Source: Burkholderiales bacterium (lineage in GTDB: Bacteria; Pseudomonadota; Gammaproteobacteria; Burkholderiales; Burkholderiaceae_C). Taken from it: a DNA stretch of 5,798 nucleotides. The translations under genes and the position numbers were made by a program. The notes beneath the pieces are model-generated. The model searched no databases, was not told the DNA's origin, and saw only the letters and a list, made by a program, of their open reading frames with translations. Shown in pieces: positions 1-4,968 of this stretch. Each line of letters begins with the position of its first letter. The stretch's first letter is position 1. Location: the NCBI GenBank assembly GCA_025354615.1, contig JANXMO010000506.1, forward strand, positions 1 through 5,798. The letters are read 5' to 3'.

Positions 1-308
1 TTCTCGACGTCGGCGGCGGCGCCACCGCCGAGAAAGTGACCGAAGCCTTCAAGATCATGCTGGGCAACCCCAAGGTCAAGGCCATCTTGGTCAACATCTT
101 CGGCGGCATCATGCGTTGCGACACGATTGCCGAAGGCGTGATCGCCGCCTGCAAGGCCGTCAACCTGAACGTGCCGCTGGTGGTGCGCATGAAGGGCACG
201 AACGAGCAGATCGGCAAGCAGATGCTGGCCGACTCCGGCCTGCCCATCATCAGCGCCGACTCGATGGCCGATGCGGCCAAGGCCGTGATGGCCGCGCTCG
301 GCCAGTAA
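1..308 (+). CDS. sucC: Succinyl-CoA synthetase beta subunit (ADP-forming), C-terminal part
   Basis: This is the 3' end of sucC; the 5' part lies outside the window. The visible frame begins at base 3 and gives 101 residues before TAA at 306-308. The beta subunit pairs with SucD in the cytoplasm to interconvert succinyl-CoA and succinate with ATP formation in the TCA cycle. The fragment shows the C-terminal ligase-CoA domain, with the conserved strings LDVGGGAT near its start, [11 protein letters not shown] in the middle, and [12 protein letters not shown] followed by LADSGLPII. All of these align by eye with E. coli SucC, whose full length is about 388 residues, so roughly the last quarter is present. 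The sucD gene follows after a 36-nt gap, the standard sucCD order, and the two are surely cotranscribed. Nothing looks broken. Confidence 0.97.
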   Translation, partial: LDVGGGATAEKVTEAFKIMLGNPKVKAILVNIFGGIMRCDTIAEGVIAACKAVNLNVPLVVRMKGTNEQIGKQMLADSGLPIISADSMADAAKAVMAALGQ

Positions 309-344
309 GCGCCCGCCTGCCCGTATTCAAGGACACGACACGAC

Positions 345-1238
345 ATGAGCATCCTCATCAACAAAGACACCAAGGTCATCACGCAGGGCATTACCGGCAA
401 AACGGGCCAGTTCCACACCCGCATGTGCCGTGACTACGCGAACGGCCAAAATGCCTTCGTGGCCGGCGTGAACCCGAAGAAAGCCGGCGAAAACTTCGAA
501 GGCATCCCCATCTTCGCCAGCGTCAAGGACGCGGCTGCCCACACCGGCGCCACCGTCAGCGTGATCTACGTGCCGCCGGCCGGCGCGGCCGCCGCCATAT
601 GGGAAGCGGTGGAGGCGGAGTTGGACCTCGCCATCTGCATCACCGAAGGCATTCCGGTGCGCGACATGCTGGAAGTGCGCAACCGCATGAAGGCCAAGCA
701 AGCGGCGGGCGGCAAGACCACCTTGCTGCTCGGGCCGAACTGCCCCGGCTTGATCACGCCGGATGAAATCAAGATCGGCATCATGCCGGGGCACATCCAC
801 CGCAAAGGCCGCATCGGCGTGGTCAGCCGCTCCGGCACGCTGACCTATGAAGCGGTGGCGCAGCTGACGGAAATCGGCCTGGGCCAAAGCAGCGCGGTGG
901 GCATTGGCGGCGACCCGATCAACGGCCTCAAGCACATCGACGTGATGCGCCTGTTCAATGACGACCCGGAAACCGACGCTGTCATCATGATCGGCGAAAT
1001 CGGCGGCCCTGATGAAGCCGAAGCCGCGCAGTGGTGCAAGGCCCACATGCGCAAGCCGATCGTCGGCTTCATTGCCGGCGTCACCGCCCCGGCCGGAAAG
1101 CGCATGGGCCACGCCGGCGCGTTGATTTCCGGTGGCGCCGACACGGCTGACGCCAAGCTCGAGATCATGGAAGCCTGCGGTTTCACGGTGACGCGCAACC
1201 CGTCGGAAATGGGCCGTTTGTTGAAGGCGTTGTTGTAA
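345..1238 (+). CDS. sucD: Succinyl-CoA synthetase alpha subunit
   Basis: A complete 297-residue alpha subunit, slightly longer than the 289 residues of E. coli. The extra length lies mainly near residues 115-127, where KAKQAAGGK precedes the GPNCPG motif. The N-terminal CoA-binding Rossmann domain carries [13 protein letters not shown] (about residues 15-27). [10 protein letters not shown] (130-139), [11 protein letters not shown] (161-171) and [10 protein letters not shown] (186-195) are family signatures. The phosphorylated catalytic histidine is His256 in [10 protein letters not shown], equivalent to E. coli His246. The subunit forms phosphohistidine and binds CoA; with SucC it carries out the substrate-level phosphorylation step of the TCA cycle. 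The ATG at 345 is preceded by AAGGA at 329-333, 11 nt away, a slightly long but usable ribosome-binding site. A strong terminator 22 nt beyond the stop ends the sucCD operon. Confidence 0.98.
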   Translation: MSILINKDTKVITQGITGKTGQFHTRMCRDYANGQNAFVAGVNPKKAGENFEGIPIFASVKDAAAHTGATVSVIYVPPAGAAAAIWEAVEAELDLAICITEGIPVRDMLEVRNRMKAKQAAGGKTTLLLGPNCPGLITPDEIKIGIMPGHIHRKGRIGVVSRSGTLTYEAVAQLTEIGLGQSSAVGIGGDPINGLKHIDVMRLFNDDPETDAVIMIGEIGGPDEAEAAQWCKAHMRKPIVGFIAGVTAPAGKRMGHAGALISGGADTADAKLEIMEACGFTVTRNPSEMGRLLKALL

Positions 1239-1260
1239 AGGCAGGGGCTCGATGACGTAC

Positions 1261-1286
1261 AAAAAGCCGCCTGCGGGCGGCTTTTT
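1261..1286 (+). terminator. Rho-independent terminator after sucD
   Basis: A perfect GCCGCC/GGCGGC stem (1266-1271 with 1276-1281) encloses a TGCG tetraloop. It is followed by TTTTT (1282-1286) and preceded by AAAAA (1261-1265), which can extend the stem to 11 bp. It sits 22 nt after the sucD stop, as expected for the end of sucCD. The flanking A tract makes it formally bidirectional, but the downstream genes run in the same direction, so only + strand use is needed. It separates the TCA-cycle operon from the terC-kinase genes. Confidence 0.92.
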
Positions 1287-1385
1287 GTTGCCTGCGATGC
1301 CTGTTTGCATGTGGGAACTACGAAGCCGTTTCAATGGGCTGGCAGGCAAAATGCCACAGCTATCAAAACCCGAGAAAGTGCAGGC
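1287..1385 (+). other. Terminator-to-terC gap with a small hairpin and AGCTATCAAAA element
   Basis: Because a terminator lies just upstream, transcription of the terC-kinase genes should start in these 99 nt unless it reads through. I see no convincing sigma-70 promoter: TTGCAT (1305-1310) with TTCAAT (1330-1335) at a 19-nt spacing is poor. GCTGGCA (1338-1344) can pair with TGC-CA-CAGC (1352-1360), with a 2-nt bulge and a 7-nt loop. AGCTATCAAAA at 1358-1368 resembles the edge of a dispersed repeat I recall from Comamonadaceae genomes; this identification is from memory. GAGAAAG (1372-1378) is the likely terC ribosome-binding site, 7 nt before the ATG. I see no yybP-ykoY (Mn riboswitch) features, although that element precedes some terC genes in other bacteria. 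Confidence 0.4.
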
Positions 1386-2087
1386 ATGGATCTCAGTTCA
1401 GGAACTTTGTGGGGCGCGTTTGGCGCCATCGTGGCCGCCAACATTTTGCTGTCCGGCGACAACGCGGTGGTGATCGCCATGGCCGCCCGTTCATTGCCCC
1501 CCGCGCAGCGCAGCAAGGCTGTTTTCTGGGGCAGCGCGGCGGCGATCGCCATGCGCGTTGTCCTCACCATCGTCGCCGTGCAGCTGCTGCAGCTGCCGTT
1601 CCTGAAGCTGATTGGAGGTGTTGCACTGCTGTGGATTGGCGTGCAACTGCTGACCGACTCCGACGACGGCGCACACGTTCAAGCGCACGCCACACTGGGT
1701 GCCGCGGTGCGCACGATCCTGGTGGCCGATTTGGTCATGAGCGTGGACAACGTGCTGGCCGTGGCCGGCGCCGCCGACCGTGCGCCCGAGGCCTACCGCT
1801 TTCCTTTGCTGCTCATCGGGCTGGGTTTGTCGATTCCGTTGATCATCGCCGGCAGCACCTTGCTGATGAAGGTGATGGACCGTTTCCCGCTCATCATCAC
1901 CCTGGGCGCCGCCTTGCTGGGCTTTCTGGCCGGTGAAATGTTCATCAGCGACCCGTTTTCCGCCGCCTGGGTGCACGCCCATATTCCTTATGCCGATTTC
2001 CTCGTTGGCGGGTTTTGCGCCTTGCTGGTGGTCGTCATGGGCAGCTGGCTGCGCCGCCGCCATGCGGCTCTTCAGCCGTCCGCTTGA
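1386..2087 (+). CDS. TerC/YjbE family integral membrane protein, probable metal-ion transporter
   Basis: A 233-residue, strongly hydrophobic protein with about seven predicted transmembrane helices (roughly residues 7-28, 47-68, 73-90, 104-126, 138-158, 168-186 and 204-222). The family signature is two membrane-embedded acidic motifs, SGDNAVVIAMAAR (Asp25-Asn26) and LVMSVDNVLAVAGAA (Asp121-Asn122), together with LAGEMF (Glu184). TerC relatives were named for tellurite resistance. Several bacterial members are linked to manganese export or to metalation of secreted enzymes, so metal transport is the best guess, with the substrate unproven. The ATG at 1386 has GAGAAAG 7 nt upstream and gives the usual family length. 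An in-frame TTG at 1305 would add 27 polar residues and is unlikely. The kinase gene starts 15 nt downstream in the same frame, so the two are probably cotranscribed. No ter-operon partners (TerB, TerD) are visible here. Confidence 0.9.
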   Translation: MDLSSGTLWGAFGAIVAANILLSGDNAVVIAMAARSLPPAQRSKAVFWGSAAAIAMRVVLTIVAVQLLQLPFLKLIGGVALLWIGVQLLTDSDDGAHVQAHATLGAAVRTILVADLVMSVDNVLAVAGAADRAPEAYRFPLLLIGLGLSIPLIIAGSTLLMKVMDRFPLIITLGAALLGFLAGEMFISDPFSAAWVHAHIPYADFLVGGFCALLVVVMGSWLRRRHAALQPSA

Positions 2088-2102
2088 GAGCAGCCAGTTC
2101 CC

Positions 2103-3146
2103 GTGCGTGCCGTTCGCGGGCTGCTTGAAGCCCTGCGCCACCGCTGGTCGAGCCTTGGCCCGGTTGCCATCGGGCTGACGCACTGCGCTGAAGTGGCGCC
2201 GCTGGCGCCGCAGCACGGCGCCACGCAACTGCCGGCAGGCACTCGGCTGGGGCCTTACACGATAGACACCTGCGTAGGACGCGGGGCTGTGGGCGCGGTT
2301 TACCGCGCAGTGGATGCAAACGGACAGGCCGTTGCGCTCAAGGTGCTGGTGCGGGCCAACGCTGCAAATGCCGCTGCAGCGCCCGTTGACGCCGATGCCT
2401 TCCCGCGCGAGGCCGATGCCGCCCGCCGGCTGCGCCACCCGAACATCGTGGCCGTGATCGCCAGCGGTGCCACCGACCGGCTGGCATGGCTGGCGCTGGC
2501 CCTGGCGCCGGGCCGCAATTTGCAACACCATACGCAGGCGCCGCACCTGCTGCCGCCTGCAACGGTGGCGGACATCGGCGCAGCGGTGGCCACAGCCTTG
2601 GCCCATGCACACCGGCAAGGCGTGCTGCACCGTGACGTCAAGCCAGCCAACATCATGTTCGATGCAGCCAGCAGCAGCGTCCAGCTGACCGACTTTGGAA
2701 CCGCCCGCATCGCCGCCACCACTGACGACGCCGGCAGCGAAGCCACCCGCAGCGGTTTGTTGATGGGCACTGTGGCCTACATGCCGCCCGAGCAACTGCT
2801 GGGCGCACCACTGGGCCCGGCCAGTGATTTGTACGCGTTGGGTGCCACGCTGTTTCACCTGTTGACGGGCCAACTGCCGCATGCGGCCGACTCGTTGGCC
2901 TGCCAGATGAAAGCCATTCAACAAGCGCCCGCGCCCGACGTCCGCAGCCTGCGCCCGGCGCTGGACGCTGAATGGGCGCCCGTTCTGGCCCGGCTGTTGG
3001 CCAAACCGCCCGCACAACGCGGCGGTGATGGCGATGTGTTGGCCGCCCAGCTGCGCGCCCTGGCGGCTCGCTTGCGTGCGCCGCCGCCAGGCACGCCCGC
3101 GGGCAGTGGGCCAGCCGCCGATCCAGGGCACAATTCCGTGCTGTGA
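2103..3146 (+). CDS. Soluble Hanks-type serine/threonine protein kinase
   Basis: A 347-residue protein with all the key eukaryotic-like kinase motifs: glycine loop GRGAVG (59-64), ATP-binding Lys80 in VALK, helix-C Glu103 in PREADAARRLRHPN, catalytic loop HRDVKPAN (176-183, base Asp178), metal-binding DFG (197-199), P+1 loop GTVAYMPPEQ (222-231), Asp242 in SDLYALG, and Arg306 in PAQR. It should be active and phosphorylate Ser/Thr. The DFG-to-PPE segment contains several Thr/Ser (Thr206, Thr207, Ser212, Thr215, Ser217, Thr223), possible autophosphorylation sites. I see no transmembrane helix, PASTA repeats or sensor domain; the tail after about residue 307 is Ala/Pro-rich. This makes it cytosolic, unlike PpkA or PknB. 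The start is GTG, with a weak GAGAG (2086-2090) that overlaps the terC stop. No ATG start lies before the kinase domain, so the exact N-terminus (about 50 residues before the domain) is uncertain. Phosphatase and FHA genes follow. Confidence 0.93.
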   Translation: MRAVRGLLEALRHRWSSLGPVAIGLTHCAEVAPLAPQHGATQLPAGTRLGPYTIDTCVGRGAVGAVYRAVDANGQAVALKVLVRANAANAAAAPVDADAFPREADAARRLRHPNIVAVIASGATDRLAWLALALAPGRNLQHHTQAPHLLPPATVADIGAAVATALAHAHRQGVLHRDVKPANIMFDAASSSVQLTDFGTARIAATTDDAGSEATRSGLLMGTVAYMPPEQLLGAPLGPASDLYALGATLFHLLTGQLPHAADSLACQMKAIQQAPAPDVRSLRPALDAEWAPVLARLLAKPPAQRGGDGDVLAAQLRALAARLRAPPPGTPAGSGPAADPGHNSVL

Positions 3147-3211
3147 ATGCAACTGACCCTCTCATCGCCCCAGTGCTGACAGCGCTGGCATTGGCACCGG
3201 CACTGCAATGA
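3143..3211 (+). CDS. Putative 22-codon ORF bridging kinase and phosphatase genes
   Basis: A GTG at 3143 overlaps the kinase TGA (3144-3146). The frame it opens runs 22 codons to a TGA at 3209-3211, which overlaps the phosphatase ATG (3208-3210) in an ATGA arrangement. The predicted peptide starts MNATDPLIAPV and continues as a hydrophobic Ala/Leu-rich stretch. No Shine-Dalgarno sequence precedes the GTG. The exact double overlap suggests a coupling device that would carry terminating ribosomes from the kinase to the phosphatase, rather than a functional peptide. It may equally be chance in GC-rich DNA, where short open frames are common. No known family is recognised. Confidence 0.25.
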   Translation: MNATDPLIAPVLTALALAPALQ

Positions 3212-3990
3212 GCTTCGAGTTTTTCTGCGCCACCGACACCGGCCGCGCCCGCAGCAACAACGAAGACTCGGTCGCCGTTGACGATGATTCAGCACTGGCC
3301 GTATTGGCCGACGGCATGGGCGGCTACAACGCCGGTGAAGTGGCCAGCAGCATGGCCACCGCGTTCATCAAGGCGGAGCTGGGCCGCTGGCTGCACGAAG
3401 CCGCCGCCAGCGCCACCGACAGCGAAGTGCGCCGCGCGATGGACATCTGCGTCGACAACGCCAACCGCGCCATCTTCGATGCGGCGCACTCCAACCCGCA
3501 ATACGCCGGCATGGGCACGACCTTGGTGGTCGGCGTGTTCCGTGAGGGCCGCTTGCTGCTCGGGCATGTAGGCGATTCACGCGGCTACCGCCTGCGCGGT
3601 GGCCAGTTGATGCAAATCACCCACGACCATTCCCTGCTGCAGGAACAGATGGATGCCGGCTTGATCACCGTTGAACAAGCGGCTTCGTCGGCCAATAAAA
3701 ACCTGGTGACCCGCGCCGTTGGCGTGGAGGGCGCGGTGCTGCTGGAAACGCACACGCACGAGTTGTTGCCGGGCGATGTGTACCTGTTGTGTTCCGATGG
3801 TCTGTCCGACATGCTGGACGCCCCGACGCTCGAGCGCCTGCTCGGCCAAAGCTTGCCGCTCGAAAAAACCGCCGCCGCCTTGATCGATGCAGCCAACGCC
3901 GCCGGCGGCAAGGACAACATTTCGGTGATACTGGCACGTGGGCGCGCCGTTGCAGGCCCGTCGCGTTCCTGGTGGCCGTTCAAACGATAG
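3208..3990 (+). CDS. PP2C-family (PPM) serine/threonine protein phosphatase
   Basis: A 260-residue single-domain PP2C phosphatase, the usual size of the bacterial PppA/Stp/PrpC type. Metal-binding and catalytic motifs are complete: RSNNED (Asp20), VLADGMGG (Asp35, Gly36), GMGTTL (102-106), GHVGDSRGYR (Asp123), THDHS (138-142), TRAVG (168-172), CSDGLSDML (Asp197), and GGKDNISVI (Asp236). The aspartates hold two or three Mn/Mg ions that activate water to hydrolyse phosphoserine or phosphothreonine. The short C-terminal tail is basic and aromatic (SWWPFKR), with no membrane anchor. It should reverse the upstream kinase. The start is fixed: no ATG, GTG or TTG occurs in frame between the upstream stop at 3154 and ATG 3208. 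That ATG has no visible Shine-Dalgarno sequence, so translation may depend on coupling to the kinase, 61 nt upstream. The FHA gene starts 14 nt after the TAG. Confidence 0.95.
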   Translation: MSFEFFCATDTGRARSNNEDSVAVDDDSALAVLADGMGGYNAGEVASSMATAFIKAELGRWLHEAAASATDSEVRRAMDICVDNANRAIFDAAHSNPQYAGMGTTLVVGVFREGRLLLGHVGDSRGYRLRGGQLMQITHDHSLLQEQMDAGLITVEQAASSANKNLVTRAVGVEGAVLLETHTHELLPGDVYLLCSDGLSDMLDAPTLERLLGQSLPLEKTAAALIDAANAAGGKDNISVILARGRAVAGPSRSWWPFKR

Positions 3991-3995
3991 CGCTT

Positions 3996-4003
3996 GAGGT
4001 GAT
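3996..4003 (+). promoter_or_regulatory. Strong ribosome-binding site of the FHA gene
   Basis: GAGGTGAT is a near-perfect complement of the 16S rRNA 3' end. It is followed by two adjacent in-frame ATGs at 4002 and 4005. The first overlaps the site and is too close, so 4005 is the probable start (5 nt after GAGG). This is the best Shine-Dalgarno sequence in the cassette. It implies that the FHA protein is translated independently and perhaps in excess of the kinase and phosphatase, whose starts have weak or no sites. Confidence 0.7.
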
Positions 4004-4004
4004 G

Positions 4005-4697
4005 ATGGGTAAATTGGTCGTGTCGCTCGATGGTGTGGTGATCAAGGAGGTGCAGATCACCAAGGACAAGACGACGCTTGGGCGCCGTCCGTACAACGAC
4101 ATCGTGATCGACAACCTGGCGGTCAGCGGCGAGCACGGCGTGTTGCAGATGGTCGGTGCCGACGTTTTCATCGAAGACCTGAACAGCACCAACGGTACTT
4201 ACATCAACGGCAAGGCGATCAAAAAGCACCTGCTGTCGCACAACGACACGGTGGAAATCGGCAAGTACAAGATCAAATACTTGGTCGAAGACGGCACCGA
4301 TTACGAGAAAACGATGATCGTGCGCGGAGCGCCTGCCGCCGCAGACGGTTTTGCCGCACCTGCCGCAGCGCCGCACACCGCGCCGTTTGGCGCGCCAACC
4401 GACTTTGCGCCGATGATGTCCACGGCCGCGCCCGCCAGCGCCGCCTCGATCAAAGTTCTCAACGGCGCTGCGGCGGGCCGTGAAGTCAACTTGATCAAAG
4501 TCGTCACCACGGTGGGCAAACCCGGCGTGCAAGTCGCTTCCATCACCAAGCGGCCCAGCGGCTATGTGTTTGCCCATGTGGAAGGGGCCGCACGCCCGAC
4601 AGTCAACGGCAACCCGTTGATGGCGGAAACGGTGCCTCTGCATGACGGCGATGTGATCGAACTCGCCGGCACGCGGATGCAATTCGTCAACGCTTGA
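4005..4697 (+). CDS. FHA-domain protein with a second, degenerate FHA-like domain
   Basis: A 230-residue protein. Residues 1-93 form a canonical forkhead-associated domain: TTLGRRPYNDIVID (Gly26, Arg27, Asn31), SGEH (Ser41, His44), and LNSTNGTYING (Asn60, Asn63, Gly64), the phosphothreonine-binding residues. An Ala/Pro-rich linker (about 107-147) follows. Residues 148-230 look like a second FHA fold: a GREVNLIK strand, TTVGKPGVQVASI, then VNGNPL and LHDGDVIELAGTRMQF. This half lacks the Arg and the Ser-x-x-His of a working phosphopeptide site, so it may serve protein contacts. Between them, DYEKTMIVRG places Thr103 in an acidic context, a plausible kinase target that could bind the N-terminal FHA domain as in GarA-type switches (inference). 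No helix or signal peptide is seen. The reader role fits the kinase and phosphatase genes upstream. An upstream in-frame start at 3789 would lie inside the phosphatase gene and is rejected. Confidence 0.9.
   Translation: MGKLVVSLDGVVIKEVQITKDKTTLGRRPYNDIVIDNLAVSGEHGVLQMVGADVFIEDLNSTNGTYINGKAIKKHLLSHNDTVEIGKYKIKYLVEDGTDYEKTMIVRGAPAAADGFAAPAAAPHTAPFGAPTDFAPMMSTAAPASAASIKVLNGAAAGREVNLIKVVTTVGKPGVQVASITKRPSGYVFAHVEGAARPTVNGNPLMAETVPLHDGDVIELAGTRMQFVNA
4037..4061 (+). repeat. Inverted repeat with an internal SD-like loop inside the FHA gene
   Basis: GGTGATC (4037-4043) and GATCACC (4055-4061) form a perfect 7-bp inverted repeat around an 11-nt loop. The loop contains AAGGAGGTG (4044-4052), a full Shine-Dalgarno sequence. 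It lies at codons 11-19 of the FHA gene. No ATG, GTG or TTG follows at a usable distance, so it is not an ordinary internal start. It could cause ribosome pausing or an early mRNA hairpin, or simply reflect the codons for VVIKEVQIT. Confidence 0.5.
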
Positions 4698-4774
4698 GTT
4701 GCCAGCAGCGCCGCGAGCGAGGCCCGGCTTTGTTCCATCAACGGGCACGGGCGCTATCCATCGTTTTGCAATAA

Positions 4775-4790
4775 CGTGACAGGGTTCACG
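4775..4790 (+). promoter_or_regulatory. CRP/FNR-family-like operator dyad
   Basis: CGTGACAGGGTTCACG is a perfect 5+5 dyad, CGTGA-N6-TCACG. It matches the CRP core GTGA-N6-TCAC exactly and differs from TGTGA-N6-TCACA only in the outer base of each arm. It lies in the non-coding gap, 77 nt after the FHA stop and 178 nt before the start of the phosphodiesterase-like gene. GTGA-N6-TCAC is expected by chance about once per 65 kb with equal base use, so finding it in a 271-nt gap is suggestive but not proof. No clear promoter hexamers are visible next to it. Confidence 0.4.
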
Positions 4791-4864
4791 CAGCAAGCCG
4801 CTGCGGGCCACTTCCCCGTTTTTGTGCACAGGAAATAAGGCTTGCTGGCTTGCATCGCCGTGCC

Positions 4865-4931
4865 AGCGCCTGCACCATCGGTAATCCCTCCTGCCAAGCG
4901 GCAGGCGCTCTGCTGCCCGAAGCAGCGCCTG
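4865..4931 (+). promoter_or_regulatory. Structured leader with competing hairpins upstream of the MBL-fold gene
   Basis: Segment B, GCAGGCGCT (4901-4909), can pair perfectly with segment A, AGCGCCTGC (4865-4873), or with segment C, AGCGCCTG (4924-4931). A and C are direct copies of the same 8-mer, so the two pairings exclude each other. The B:C hairpin is the tightest: 8 bp, a CT bulge, 3 more pairs and a GCCCGA loop. A third option pairs CCTGCC (4890-4895) with GGCAGG (4900-4905) around an AAGC loop. C ends 37 nt before the ATG. No T run follows, so it is not an obvious terminator; translational control or a DNA-level site is possible. Confidence 0.4.
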
Positions 4932-4968
4932 AGCGCAAACCGACTCGCTTTCCTTCGACACGACACAC

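Larger units (their letters stand above)
4698..4968 (+). other. Non-coding gap between the FHA and MBL-fold genes
   Basis: These 271 nt contain no supported gene. The two notable signals are the CRP-like dyad and the competing-hairpin leader, listed separately. A GCAGC/GCTGC hairpin (4790-4804) immediately abuts the dyad. A weak GCCG/CGGC stem followed by TTT (4710-4731) just after the FHA stop could be a poor terminator, but I would not call it one. No convincing -35/-10 pair is visible. The length and content suggest that the downstream gene has its own control rather than simply continuing the kinase operon. Confidence 0.5.

Noticed and set aside
334..344. Shared CGACACGACA-like string just before the sucD and MBL-fold start codons (also near 4957-4966)
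   Set aside because: Short and simple in sequence, with unrelated genes; most likely coincidence.
327..1349. 340-codon minus-strand frame opposite sucD
   Set aside because: It is antisense to the highly conserved SucD and includes the terminator region; no family features are seen.
1287..1385. yybP-ykoY manganese riboswitch ahead of terC
   Set aside because: Considered because this riboswitch precedes some terC genes, but the 99-nt gap shows none of its conserved loop sequences and is short for the element plus an expression platform.
1491..3152. 553-codon open frame on the minus strand opposite terC and the kinase
   Set aside because: Composition is rich in Gln, Gly, Arg and His with no motif. 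The opposite strand encodes a complete TerC protein and a complete kinase, so this is a shadow frame.
3789..4004. Extended N-terminus for the FHA protein
   Set aside because: The extra 72 residues would overlap the phosphatase gene and are Arg-rich shadow sequence. ATG 4005 has a strong ribosome-binding site and begins exactly at the FHA fold.
4710..4731. Intrinsic terminator after the FHA gene
   Set aside because: Only a 4-bp GCCG/CGGC stem with an 11-nt loop and three T residues; too weak to call.
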